Translations under genes and position numbers: made by a program
Origin: WTGA01 sp965214055
Lineage (GTDB): Bacteria; Pseudomonadota; Gammaproteobacteria; Arenicellales; Poriferihabitantaceae
Length of the DNA: 64,000 bases
NCBI GenBank assembly: GCA_965214055.1
Contig: OZ243931.1
Span: 310,001-374,000, forward strand
Reading direction: 5' to 3'
The notes under the pieces: generated by a model
Told to the model about the DNA's origin: nothing
The model's input: only the letters and a program-made list of their open reading frames with translations
Database searches by the model: none
In this document: one piece after another, positions 42,091 through 50,403 of the stretch
How positions within the stretch are numbered: the stretch's first letter is position 1
Layout: every line of letters begins with the position of its first letter

Positions 42091-43106
42091 CAGTTGGATT
42101 TTTTCAGGATATACTTGCGCACGGCGGCATTGTGCTCTTCCAGTGTTTTGGAAAATTTATGACGCCCGCCCCCCATGGCAACCATGTAAAGCGCATCGGT
42201 CTCCCGGGGATTCACCGCGGCAAGGAGAGATGAATAGCCGGGCAGGCAAATGGGGGTGGGCGGCAACCCATAACGCGTATAGGTATTGTAGGGAGTATCC
42301 GTTTTCAGGTGCTTTTTGGTGATGTTCCCCTTGTACGCATCTCCAATGCCATAAATTACCGTCGGGTCCGTTTGCAATCGCATGCCAATTCGGAGCCGGT
42401 TGTTGAAAACCCCGGATATCTCCTCCTGCTCCTCCTCAGCCTGGGTTTCCTTTTCAATAATGGAAGCCAGAATCAGGGCTTCATCCCGGTTTTTGATCTC
42501 CAGCTTTTCCTTTCGTTGGCTCCATGCCTGGTCAAGCTTGCCCTCCATATGATCGAATGCCGCCTTGAAAATCTTGATATCCCGGTCATTCAGCCGGTAG
42601 TAATAGGTGTCCGGATAAAACCGGCCTTCGGGATGCAGGTCCGGCGCACCCAGCGCCGCCATGATTTCCTGGTCGGTCCAGTCGCGGGTTGTATGAATCA
42701 GTTTGGGGACCTGGTTAATCATCTCCCGCATTCGCTTGAACGTCCACCCTTCAATGATCGTTATCCGGTTTCCCTGCTGTCCCTGGCCCAACACAAGGCG
42801 CTGCAACAACTCAGCAGGGGTAATCCCGTCCGGAAAGACATATTCCCCCGCCTTGATTTCCGTTGTCAGATCATTCAGCCTTGCATGAATCTTGAGTGTA
42901 TACGTCTCTTCAATCATACCGATGTCCAGCATCTTGTCGACGACAGAGGACAAGGTATCGCCTCGTTCGACCACAAACGTGTCATCACTGGTTTCCAGCG
43001 GCTGATTGATGGAAAAATGGTAGTATCCCCCACTGATTCCGGCAGTGACGATTGCCGAAACAAGCAGAAACAGTCCCGTCCGCTTTACCCAGGACAACGC
43101 CCACAC
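42090..43106 (-). CDS. mltG: endolytic murein transglycosylase MltG
   Basis: An inner-membrane lytic transglycosylase that ends nascent peptidoglycan strands. One N-terminal transmembrane helix (about residues 11-29) is followed by a LysM-like region and the YceG catalytic domain, whose active-site glutamate is in LASIIEKETQ; LRIGMRLQTDPTVIYG and GLPPTPICLPG follow as expected. The gene between mltG and fabF in Pseudomonas, pabC, is absent here (gap 39 bp). Confidence 0.95.
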   Translation of the reverse strand: MWALSWVKRTGLFLLVSAIVTAGISGGYYHFSINQPLETSDDTFVVERGDTLSSVVDKMLDIGMIEETYTLKIHARLNDLTTEIKAGEYVFPDGITPAELLQRLVLGQGQQGNRITIIEGWTFKRMREMINQVPKLIHTTRDWTDQEIMAALGAPDLHPEGRFYPDTYYYRLNDRDIKIFKAAFDHMEGKLDQAWSQRKEKLEIKNRDEALILASIIEKETQAEEEQEEISGVFNNRLRIGMRLQTDPTVIYGIGDAYKGNITKKHLKTDTPYNTYTRYGLPPTPICLPGYSSLLAAVNPRETDALYMVAMGGGRHKFSKTLEEHNAAVRKYILKKSN

Positions 43107-43145
43107 CCCCGGTTATTTTTTGAAAAACCGGAATAGAGCAATCGG

Positions 43146-44387
43146 TCAAATCTTGGCAAATACCAACGTACCATTGGTACCGCCAAACCCAAAGGAATTG
43201 CTGAGTGCCACATCAATTTTCCGCTCCCTGGATTCATTGGGAACATAGTCCAGATCACATTTCTCGTCCTGTTCGACCAGGTTGATGGTGGGGGGGATGA
43301 CCCCGTGAAAAATGGACATGGCGGTCATCACGGCTTCTACCCCGCCCGCTGCACCGAGCAAATGACCGATCATGGACTTGTTGGAACTGATGGCAAGTTT
43401 TCGTGCATGGTCCGCAAATGACTGTTTCAGTGCCATGGTTTCAGCGATGTCCCCCTGGGGAGTAGAAGTGCCATGGGCATTGACATAATCCACCCGGTCC
43501 TTGCTGATCCCGGCATTGTGCAGCGCATTGTCCATGCATCTCGCCGCTCCTTCCCCACCCGGGGACGGGCTGGTGATATGATGAGCATCCCCACTCATCC
43601 CGAATCCCGACAGTTCACAATAGATCCGGGCACCCCGGGATTTGGCATGTTCGTACTCTTCCAGCACCATGATACCGGCCCCTTCTCCCATCACAAATCC
43701 ATCCCGCCCCGTATCCCAGGGACGACTGGCGGTTTCCGGGTCATCATTGCGCCGGCTAAGTGCCCGGGCGGCGGAGAAACCCGCCAGTGAGGTTGGGGAA
43801 ATCGGGGCTTCAGCGCCGCCGGCAATCATGACATCCGCATCCCCGTATTCAACCAGGCGGCCCGCTTCGCCAATTGCATGCGTTCCGGTCGTACAGGCGG
43901 TCACCATAGACAGGTTGGGGCCTTTCAGTCCGTACAGGATGGACAAATTCCCCGAAATCATGTTGGTGATGGTCATGGGGATATAAAAGGGTGATATCCT
44001 TCTGCTGCCCCGCTCCTGATAGAGCATCGTTGTCGATTCAATCGTATTGACGCCCCCAATCCCGGATCCGATATAGACACCGATCCGGCATCCATTTTCA
44101 TCGTTGACCTCCACTCCGGAATCCTCAATGGCCTCAATGCCACAGGCCATTCCAAGCTGCATGAACCGGTCCATTTTCCGGGCCGTTTTGCCCGAAAAAT
44201 ATTCAGACGGATCAAACCCGCTGATTTCACCGGCAAAGGAACAGGGGAAGGAGGAGGCATCGAACTGCGTAATACGGGAAATGCCATTCTTTCCACGGAG
44301 CATGGCCTGCCATGTTTTCGACAACCCAATGCCAATCGGGGAGATCACCCCCATACCTGTGACTACTACACGCCGTTTTGCCATCAA
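43146..44387 (-). CDS. fabF: 3-oxoacyl-ACP synthase II
   Basis: Elongating condensing enzyme of type II fatty acid synthesis. The catalytic cysteine is in VTACTTGTHAIGEA, and histidines in NAHGTSTPQGD and NKSMIGHLLGAAGG complete the Cys-His-His triad. 413 aa matches E. coli FabF. The start may be the second Met. Between this gene and acpP, which are normally adjacent, lies a 612-bp gene of another kind. Confidence 0.96.
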   Translation of the reverse strand: MMAKRRVVVTGMGVISPIGIGLSKTWQAMLRGKNGISRITQFDASSFPCSFAGEISGFDPSEYFSGKTARKMDRFMQLGMACGIEAIEDSGVEVNDENGCRIGVYIGSGIGGVNTIESTTMLYQERGSRRISPFYIPMTITNMISGNLSILYGLKGPNLSMVTACTTGTHAIGEAGRLVEYGDADVMIAGGAEAPISPTSLAGFSAARALSRRNDDPETASRPWDTGRDGFVMGEGAGIMVLEEYEHAKSRGARIYCELSGFGMSGDAHHITSPSPGGEGAARCMDNALHNAGISKDRVDYVNAHGTSTPQGDIAETMALKQSFADHARKLAISSNKSMIGHLLGAAGGVEAVMTAMSIFHGVIPPTINLVEQDEKCDLDYVPNESRERKIDVALSNSFGFGGTNGTLVFAKI

Positions 44388-44479
44388 TATTATTCGGTCA
44401 TTGAAATAAACTGGAGTCCTTCCCGATTATACAAGAACGGCAAATTGGATTTGGAGAATGAAATTTTTCTATGATTTCA

Positions 44480-45091
44480 TCAAAACCCGCGCGCCACCTT
44501 GAATGCATCGGGTTCGGGGCATGCGTTCTGAACTGTCCGCGCAAGGTCCGGGATGCGGCATGGAGAAGTGATTGCCTGGAGCCCGGCCAATCCAATGGAC
44601 TTTTGGTTTCGGGGCAGGTCCTGTTCTGCCACGACGAAAAAAAGCCACTGGGCGGCATTGCGGTGGTCGGCGTCTCCATCTCGTCTCTTGTCATGCCACG
44701 CGAAGACATAAAGGTCCGCCGGGCGCCCCTGATGATACACCCCGCCCTGTTCGGTCCAGTATCGGGTGCGGGGCGCCATGTCGAAGCGGGGAGAGCGACG
44801 CGGCGCGAGTTCTTCAGAGTCCCAGGATTGCCTCGCCGCGGACTGCTTGATTTCGATCCGTCCCCCAGACGTAGTATGTTGGCAATCCCATCCGGCCCAG
44901 TCCCTGCCAAGCTCCCACATAAGCTTCCAGTCGGGCCCAAGTTCCGACGCGATCAAACACTCGACATACTCAGCACGGTGCGTGTTGTTCATGACGGCCT
45001 GATGGTACTGGCGCCTGAGCATGTCCAGAACGCGCCGGTGCCTGGCCTGATTCTCCGGGCTGGCATCCGGTATCTCTTTACATCCGGTCAT
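44480..45091 (-). CDS. uncharacterised protein, probable PD-(D/E)XK nuclease fold
   Basis: A 203-aa soluble protein I do not recognise by name. The pattern WAGWDCQHTTSGGRIEIKQS (Asp69, Glu80-Ile-Lys82, Gln83) fits a PD-(D/E)XK nuclease active site: Asp, then ExK on the next strand, then a conserved Gln/Ser. Further aromatic and basic blocks are APRTRYWTEQGG, GRPADLYVFAWH and DHRNAAQWLFFVV. I recall similar hypothetical proteins scattered in other bacteria, which argues that it is a real gene. The ATG at 45091 is preferred to a TTG at 45106. It lies between acpP and fabF on the same strand, with gaps of 124 and 92 bp. Nuclease activity and target are inference. Confidence 0.72.
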   Translation of the reverse strand: MTGCKEIPDASPENQARHRRVLDMLRRQYHQAVMNNTHRAEYVECLIASELGPDWKLMWELGRDWAGWDCQHTTSGGRIEIKQSAARQSWDSEELAPRRSPRFDMAPRTRYWTEQGGVYHQGRPADLYVFAWHDKRRDGDADHRNAAQWLFFVVAEQDLPRNQKSIGLAGLQAITSPCRIPDLARTVQNACPEPDAFKVARGF

Positions 45092-45215
45092 GGATGTACA
45101 GATCAAAAAAGAAGCTGCTATCCGCAGTGAAGGCAGTCCGTGACATATTCCCGTTTATTGACGGAAATTCCTGGAAACCCGAAAGAGTTTCATCCAACCC
45201 TATCCGAATCCTCCC

Positions 45216-45458
45216 TCAGTCGTCCGAGGTGGTGGATTTGATATAGTTGATCGCGTCCTGAACCTTGGTAATGCTTTCTGCCTCATCATCGGGGATTTCC
45301 GCATCGAACTCTTCTTCCAAAGCCATAACCAGTTCCACGGTGTCCAGTGAGTCAGCACCGAGATCGTCGACAAACAACGCCTCTGGAGTCACCTGGTATT
45401 CACTTACACCAAGCTGCCCAACGACAACTTTAATTACACGTTCTTCAATTGTGCTCAT
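45216..45458 (-). CDS. acpP: acyl carrier protein
   Basis: Carries acyl chains on a phosphopantetheine arm attached to Ser37 in DDLGADSLDTVELVMALEE. Acidic, 80 aa, usual size. The upstream frame start at 45494 would add 12 residues foreign to the family; the ATG at 45458 (MSTIEERV) is correct. A 363-bp gap separates it from fabG, longer than usual, and it probably has its own promoter. Confidence 0.97.
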   Translation of the reverse strand: MSTIEERVIKVVVGQLGVSEYQVTPEALFVDDLGADSLDTVELVMALEEEFDAEIPDDEAESITKVQDAINYIKSTTSDD

Positions 45459-45821
45459 TCGAGTTTTAGCCTCCACGTAATGAATGAATTTCAATCTCTA
45501 TCCCGTCACAACCACGATTCAGCAGAAACTGATATTCAAAGGAAATTCAGGATTGTTTATATTGTTTTAACCAGTGAATGTTAAACAATAGACCATGTTA
45601 AGTCCATCATAAATTAGCTCCCCCTTGCCCATGAAATACCCATCGAACACAACCGGGGTTGCGGTCAGCAGCGGGGGCTGCACTTCAGACTGGCACGGGG
45701 GTTTCATTTTTCTGCTGTCTTTTGCCTTTTGAGGAATATCGTCCAAGTAGTGCCTGTTCCTCAAGGCCCGCCATTCCATTCGGTTTGATTAATTTTCTAT
45801 CCTGCACTGAAGGGCGCACCC
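45459..45821. other. intergenic region between fabG and acpP
   Basis: About 360 bp without a recognisable gene. A frame at 45567-45779 (-) has no family resemblance that I can support. The stretch 45646-45700 shares two 11-12 bp blocks, in inverse orientation, with the intergenic DNA at 35728-35763. The acpP-proximal end is AT-rich and probably contains the acpP promoter. Confidence 0.45.
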
Positions 45822-46571
45822 TTACTGCATGTACAGGCCACCGTTGACATGCAGGGTCGTTCCGGTGACATACCGCCCCATGCCTGAAGCGAGAAATACA
45901 GCGGCCGAAGCGATATCCTCTGGAGTGCCCAATGTCCCCATGGGGATATTATTCAGGATTGCCTGACGCTGATCGTCATTCAAGGCCCGGGTCATATCCG
46001 TTTCAATAAAGCCCGGGGCGATCGTATTCACGGTAATGTTTCTGGATGCAACCTCCTGTGCCAGGGATTTAGAAAATCCGATCAGCCCCGCTTTCGCTGC
46101 TGCATAGTTGGTCTGCCCCGCATTTCCCTTTACCCCCACTACCGATCCGGTATTGATGATCCGGCCATAGCGGGCCTTCATCATACCCCGCAAACATGCC
46201 TTGCCCACTAGGTAGGCCGATTTCAGGTTGGTGTCCATCAATTCATCCCATTCCGACGGCTTCATTCTCAGCAACAGGTTGTCACGGGTAATCCCCGCAT
46301 TGTTGACCAACACCAGCGGCGCACCGCTCTCTTCCGAAATGCCTGCAACCAGCCGGGTCACGCCTTCGGAGTCCGTAACATCCAATACCCGGCCAAACCC
46401 GGAGACACCGGATTCGTTAAAATAGTGTTGTATGGCCTGGGCCCCGGCTTCGGAAGTGGCGGTCCCGTAGACCACCCCTCCCTGATTGGCCAATGCCATG
46501 GCGATTGCTTTTCCGATACCCCGGGTTGCCCCGGTAACCAGGCATACCCGATCTTTCAGCAGGTCATTCAT
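45822..46571 (-). CDS. fabG: 3-oxoacyl-ACP reductase
   Basis: NADPH-dependent short-chain dehydrogenase reducing 3-oxoacyl-ACP. The cofactor motif TGATRGIGKAIA is at residue 14 onward, NNAG is present, and the Ser-Tyr-Lys triad is in NTGSVVGVKGNAGQTNYAAAK with the substrate loop APGFIETDMT. 27 bp separate it from fabH, leaving no room for fabD. Confidence 0.96.
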   Translation of the reverse strand: MNDLLKDRVCLVTGATRGIGKAIAMALANQGGVVYGTATSEAGAQAIQHYFNESGVSGFGRVLDVTDSEGVTRLVAGISEESGAPLVLVNNAGITRDNLLLRMKPSEWDELMDTNLKSAYLVGKACLRGMMKARYGRIINTGSVVGVKGNAGQTNYAAAKAGLIGFSKSLAQEVASRNITVNTIAPGFIETDMTRALNDDQRQAILNNIPMGTLGTPEDIASAAVFLASGMGRYVTGTTLHVNGGLYMQ

Positions 46572-46598
46572 TTTATTCCTTCCGATACGTTATAGAAC

Positions 46599-47567
46599 TC
46601 ACATCCTGATGAGAGCCGAACCCCAGGTAAAGCCCCCTCCAAAGCCTTCAAGCAACACATGCTGCCCCGCCCGTATCCGGCCGGACCGTACCGACTCGTC
46701 CAGCGCAAGAGGTACGGAAGCGGCGGAAGTATTGCCATGCCGGTCTATGGTCACAATGACCTTTTCCGGCGGGATTCGGGATCTTCGGCCCACGGCGTTA
46801 ATGATCCGTATATTCGCCTGATGCGGAACCAGCCAATCCAGGTCGTTCCGGTCAAAATGATTGGCCTCCAGGGTCTCTTCAATGATGTCACTCATCGCTG
46901 TGACCGCCCATCTGAATACCTCCCCCCCTTCCATGGTGGTATAGGCCGTTCCTGCCTTGACCTGTTCATAGTTCCGGGAAACCCCCGTTGGAACACACAG
47001 CAAATCCTTGTATTTTCCATCACTGTGCAGATGGGTAGACAGTATTCCGGGTTCACGGCCCGCTCCCAGGATTACCGCCCCGGCGCCATCCCCGAACAGC
47101 ACACAGGTCCGTCGGTCTGTCCAGTCAATAATTCGGGAAAATGTCTCCGCGCCGATCACCAGCGCGGTTCGTGCACTGCCTGATTTGATGAACTTGTCCG
47201 CAATATCCATGGCAAACAGGAATCCCGCACAAACCGCCTGAACGTCGAATGCCGGCGAACCGGAGATCCCCAGACGCTGCTGGACCAAACAGGCCGTGCT
47301 CGGAAATACCTGGTCTGCAGTCGTGGTCGCAACGATGATGAGGTCAATCTCCGTGTTCTGGATACCCGCTGCCTGAATGGCATTTCGGGCTGCGTGCACC
47401 GCCAGATCACAGGTAAACTCGTCCTTTCCGGCAACCCGCCGTTCACGGATTCCGCTCCGGGCATGGATCCATTCGTCATTGGTATCCACCATTTTCTCAA
47501 GATCCGCATTGGTCACCACCTTCTCCGGGAGATAGCTGCCGGTACCGAGGATGCGGGAATAGATCAT
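46599..47567 (-). CDS. fabH: 3-oxoacyl-ACP synthase III
   Basis: Initiates fatty acid synthesis by condensing acetyl-CoA with malonyl-ACP. The catalytic Cys113 is in VQAVCAGFLF, histidine in VPHQANIRI, and the third residue Asn lies near GNTSAAS. The start codon overlaps the plsX stop by 4 bp. Length 322 aa is typical. Confidence 0.96.
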   Translation of the reverse strand: MIYSRILGTGSYLPEKVVTNADLEKMVDTNDEWIHARSGIRERRVAGKDEFTCDLAVHAARNAIQAAGIQNTEIDLIIVATTTADQVFPSTACLVQQRLGISGSPAFDVQAVCAGFLFAMDIADKFIKSGSARTALVIGAETFSRIIDWTDRRTCVLFGDGAGAVILGAGREPGILSTHLHSDGKYKDLLCVPTGVSRNYEQVKAGTAYTTMEGGEVFRWAVTAMSDIIEETLEANHFDRNDLDWLVPHQANIRIINAVGRRSRIPPEKVIVTIDRHGNTSAASVPLALDESVRSGRIRAGQHVLLEGFGGGFTWGSALIRM

Positions 47568-48586
47568 CCAACCGCCCCGGCGGCGAGAGGATGGCCGGTC
47601 AGTGCCCCCTGTATACGGTTTACCAGGTCATTGCGTGCTTCTTCGGCAGCGACCTCAATGGCATGCATGAATCCAATCGGGTCCGTTCCACCATGAGACT
47701 TGATCACCGTACCCTGCAACCCCAACAGACTGGCCCCGTTGAATCGCCGGTGGTCAAGACGCTGGCGAAAGGAATTCAGAACCGGTTTGGCCATGGCTCC
47801 ACGCAATTTCGTGATGGCATTCTGCCTGAACTCCTCTTTCAGCACGCCCATGATCATTTGTGCAACCCCTTCGGAAGCCTTTAGGGCGATATTCCCGAGT
47901 ATACCGTCACAGACGATCAGATCCGTCTCTCCAAGATAGATTTCATCCGCCTCGATAAACCCGGTATAATTCAACCGGCTGGATTTGAACAATTCTGCCG
48001 TGGCCTTGATGGCATCGTTGCCCTTCATTTCTTCTACACCGATATTCAGCAACGCCACTGTCGGATTGCTCTTCCCGTCCAGGCATTCCACCATTTGCGA
48101 ACCCATCAGGCCAAACTGAAGGAGGATTTCCGGTCGTACATCCACATTGGCCCCCAAATCCAGCATATACGTATGGCCATTGAGTCGTGGTAACGCAGCG
48201 CAGATCGCCGGCCGGTCAATGCCCGGTATGGTTCGCAACACGAATCTGGCCGTTGCCATCAAGGCACCGGTATTGCCTGCGCTGACGCAGGCATGGGTGA
48301 ATCCTTCCTTTACCAGGTTAATCGCCACCCGCATGGATGAATCCTTGATCTTGCGCAAGGCATAGGCCGGGCTGTCATCCATGGTCACCACTTCGGCGGC
48401 ATGTCGGATAGACAACCGGTCCATGGGCATCTTGCCAGCAATCTTTATGGAGGAACTGATTTCATCCTCATCACCCACCAGAACAATCTCATCCTCCGGC
48501 TGCTGTTGCAGGTACTCTATGGCAGCTGGCACCGTGGTACCCAGGCCGTGGTCACCTCCCATGGCATCTATGGAAATCTTGATCAT
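47564..48586 (-). CDS. plsX: phosphate acyltransferase PlsX
   Basis: Converts acyl-ACP to acyl-phosphate for phospholipid synthesis through PlsY. The opening ISIDAMGGDHGLGTTVPAA and the segments CVSAGNTGALMA and DLGANVDV are diagnostic. Overlaps the fabH start by 4 bp. It is 258 bp downstream of rpmF, a longer gap than in many relatives. Confidence 0.95.
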   Translation of the reverse strand: MIKISIDAMGGDHGLGTTVPAAIEYLQQQPEDEIVLVGDEDEISSSIKIAGKMPMDRLSIRHAAEVVTMDDSPAYALRKIKDSSMRVAINLVKEGFTHACVSAGNTGALMATARFVLRTIPGIDRPAICAALPRLNGHTYMLDLGANVDVRPEILLQFGLMGSQMVECLDGKSNPTVALLNIGVEEMKGNDAIKATAELFKSSRLNYTGFIEADEIYLGETDLIVCDGILGNIALKASEGVAQMIMGVLKEEFRQNAITKLRGAMAKPVLNSFRQRLDHRRFNGASLLGLQGTVIKSHGGTDPIGFMHAIEVAAEEARNDLVNRIQGALTGHPLAAGAVG

Positions 48587-48844
48587 TGATGTGTAGATAA
48601 AAATCTGGCTCGGGACATAACCCCTGCTAAAACACTGTCAGGCCGGGATGACCCTGTGCTTTGGAGTATCTTATCAAATTATGCGAGGGTAGTCAGAACT
48701 GCCTTTTTTCCGCTTCCCCAAGGCCTGGCAGACCGCCCCCTCCCCTGGCCATCCGGAACAGGCCCCAAACAGGCAATGCCAAAAGAACCCTTACATGACC
48801 GCTGGGTTCATTTCCATTTGGCCCGGGTCCATTTGGCCTGGGCT

Positions 48845-49030
48845 TTATTCTTCGGGCTCGACGACTGAAACAACCTTTTTACCACGGTAGTAGCCATCCG
48901 CGGTGATGTGGTGACGCCTGTGAAGCTCTCCGGTCAGGGGGTCATTGGATAATGCTGCCTTCTTGAGCCGGTCGTGAGACCGGCGCATTCCCCTTTTCGA
49001 AGGGGTTTTCCGATTTTTCTGTACTGCCAT
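48845..49030 (-). CDS. rpmF: 50S ribosomal protein L32
   Basis: A 61-aa basic protein beginning AVQKNRKTPSKRGMRRSHD, the classical L32 start, with LHRRHHITADGYYRGKKV in the second half. No zinc-ribbon cysteines, as in other gammaproteobacteria. The DUF177 gene (yceD) that usually precedes rpmF is not found upstream. Confidence 0.95.
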   Translation of the reverse strand: MAVQKNRKTPSKRGMRRSHDRLKKAALSNDPLTGELHRRHHITADGYYRGKKVVSVVEPEE

Positions 49031-49335
49031 GATAACCTCAAATACTGATTGTTCTTTGTTGCACGGGATATGTTTGGGGTATCGGGTTACTGGATGCCGG
49101 AATCTTCCAGGTGTTTCCAGAATCTGACAGGTTTTCGATACACCACCGCGATTGTGGTTGAGCTACGCGGGGGGGACGGATTATAGTCATTTCGCGGGGA
49201 CGCGTCAAAACCTCTTAAAACAGTTAATTGGTTCATAATCGTGTAAATCCGGCGGAATATTTTCAATATCCACTTAACACTTGGAGGGGATAAAAGTACA
49301 ATTCCGTCCTTCAATTTTTATTCAAGAGACCCTCT
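49031..49335. other. divergent promoter region between rpmF and DAHP synthase
   Basis: About 305 bp with no supported gene. A minus-strand frame at 49087-49314 does not resemble YceD or any family I know. The half nearer the DAHP synthase gene is AT-rich and includes GGAGGGG at 49282-49288, too far from the GTG start to be its ribosome-binding site. I find no TyrR-type box. Confidence 0.4.
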
Positions 49336-50403
49336 GTGACCGTAACAACCGACGATCTGCGAATCGCCCACATCGACCACGTGATCAATCCCAGTGAAAT
49401 CACGCTTGAATTGCCGATGAATGAAAATGCGGCAAAAACCGTAGTCGATGCCCGAAAGGCCATCCACGAAATCCTGCGCGGCCGGGATGACCGGTTGCTG
49501 GTAGTGAGCGGACCCTGCTCGATTCATGACATTGATGCGGCCATGGAATACGCGAAGCGCCTGAAACCATTGAGGGAACGGCATCAAAAAGACCTGCTGA
49601 TTGTCATGCGGGTTTACTTTGAAAAACCCCGCACCACCGTTGGCTGGAAAGGACTGATCAACGATCCGGACCTGAACAACACGTTCGACATCAACAAGGG
49701 CCTGCGTACGGCCCGGAAACTGCTGATTGACCTGAATAACCTGGGGGTCCCGGCAGGCACTGAATATCTCGATATCATTACGCCGCAGTACGTTGCAGAC
49801 CTGATTTCATGGGGAGCAATCGGTGCCCGAACCACCGAAAGTCAGGTACACCGGGAATTGACTTCGGGGCTGTCCTGCCCGGTGGGACTGAAAAATGGAA
49901 CCAATGGCAACCTTGACATCGCTGTGGACGGGGTCAGTGCCGCCTCCAGACCGCATCATTTTCTCTCCCTGACCAAAAAAGGCAATTCAGCGATTTTCAG
50001 CACCACCGGGAATACCGATTGCCATATTATCCTGCGAGGCGGGAAGCATCCGAACTATGATGCCGAAAATGTCAACGAAGCCTGCGAGAAGCTCCTGTCA
50101 TCGGCATTGCCCCCCCAGGTTATGATCGATTTCAGCCACGCCAACAGCCGGAAAATCCCGGAAAACCAGGTCCGGGTGGCGGCGGATGTAGCGGGACAGA
50201 TTTCGTCCGGAGACCGGCGGATCATGGGGGCGATGATCGAAAGCCATCTGGTGGCAGGCCGGCAGGATGTCGTCAATGGAAAAGCGCAGACCTATGGCCA
50301 GAGCATCACCGATGCCTGTATCGACCTTGACGGCACCGCGGACATTCTCGAGCAGCTGGCTGTTGCCGTTCGCCAGCGACGGTGCGTCGCTTCCCCATCA
50401 TGA
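49336..50403 (+). CDS. aroG: 3-deoxy-7-phosphoheptulonate synthase (class I)
   Basis: First enzyme of the shikimate pathway, condensing phosphoenolpyruvate and erythrose 4-phosphate. Class I AroAI-beta-free, E. coli-like: VVSGPCSIHD with metal-ligand cysteine, MRVYFEKPRTTVGWKG, GARTTESQVHRELTSGLSCP and the MIDFSHANS metal-site motif. Which aromatic amino acid inhibits it (AroF, AroG or AroH type) cannot be read securely, so the symbol is a generic choice. The start is GTG. Its stop codon overlaps the sat start (ATGA). Confidence 0.92.
   Translation: MTVTTDDLRIAHIDHVINPSEITLELPMNENAAKTVVDARKAIHEILRGRDDRLLVVSGPCSIHDIDAAMEYAKRLKPLRERHQKDLLIVMRVYFEKPRTTVGWKGLINDPDLNNTFDINKGLRTARKLLIDLNNLGVPAGTEYLDIITPQYVADLISWGAIGARTTESQVHRELTSGLSCPVGLKNGTNGNLDIAVDGVSAASRPHHFLSLTKKGNSAIFSTTGNTDCHIILRGGKHPNYDAENVNEACEKLLSSALPPQVMIDFSHANSRKIPENQVRVAADVAGQISSGDRRIMGAMIESHLVAGRQDVVNGKAQTYGQSITDACIDLDGTADILEQLAVAVRQRRCVASPS

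Noticed and set aside
44471..45130. Plus-strand open frame of 219 codons opposite the PD-(D/E)XK-like gene
   Set aside because: The minus-strand reading shows motif-like conserved blocks and fits operon direction; the plus-strand product is low-complexity and matches nothing I know.
45567..45779. Minus-strand open frame of 70 codons between fabG and acpP
   Set aside because: No family recognised. Part of it coincides with the short repeat shared with 35728-35763, so it is more likely repetitive non-coding DNA.
49087..49314. Possible yceD (DUF177) upstream of rpmF
   Set aside because: The frame lacks any DUF177 pattern and no longer alternative frame exists there.
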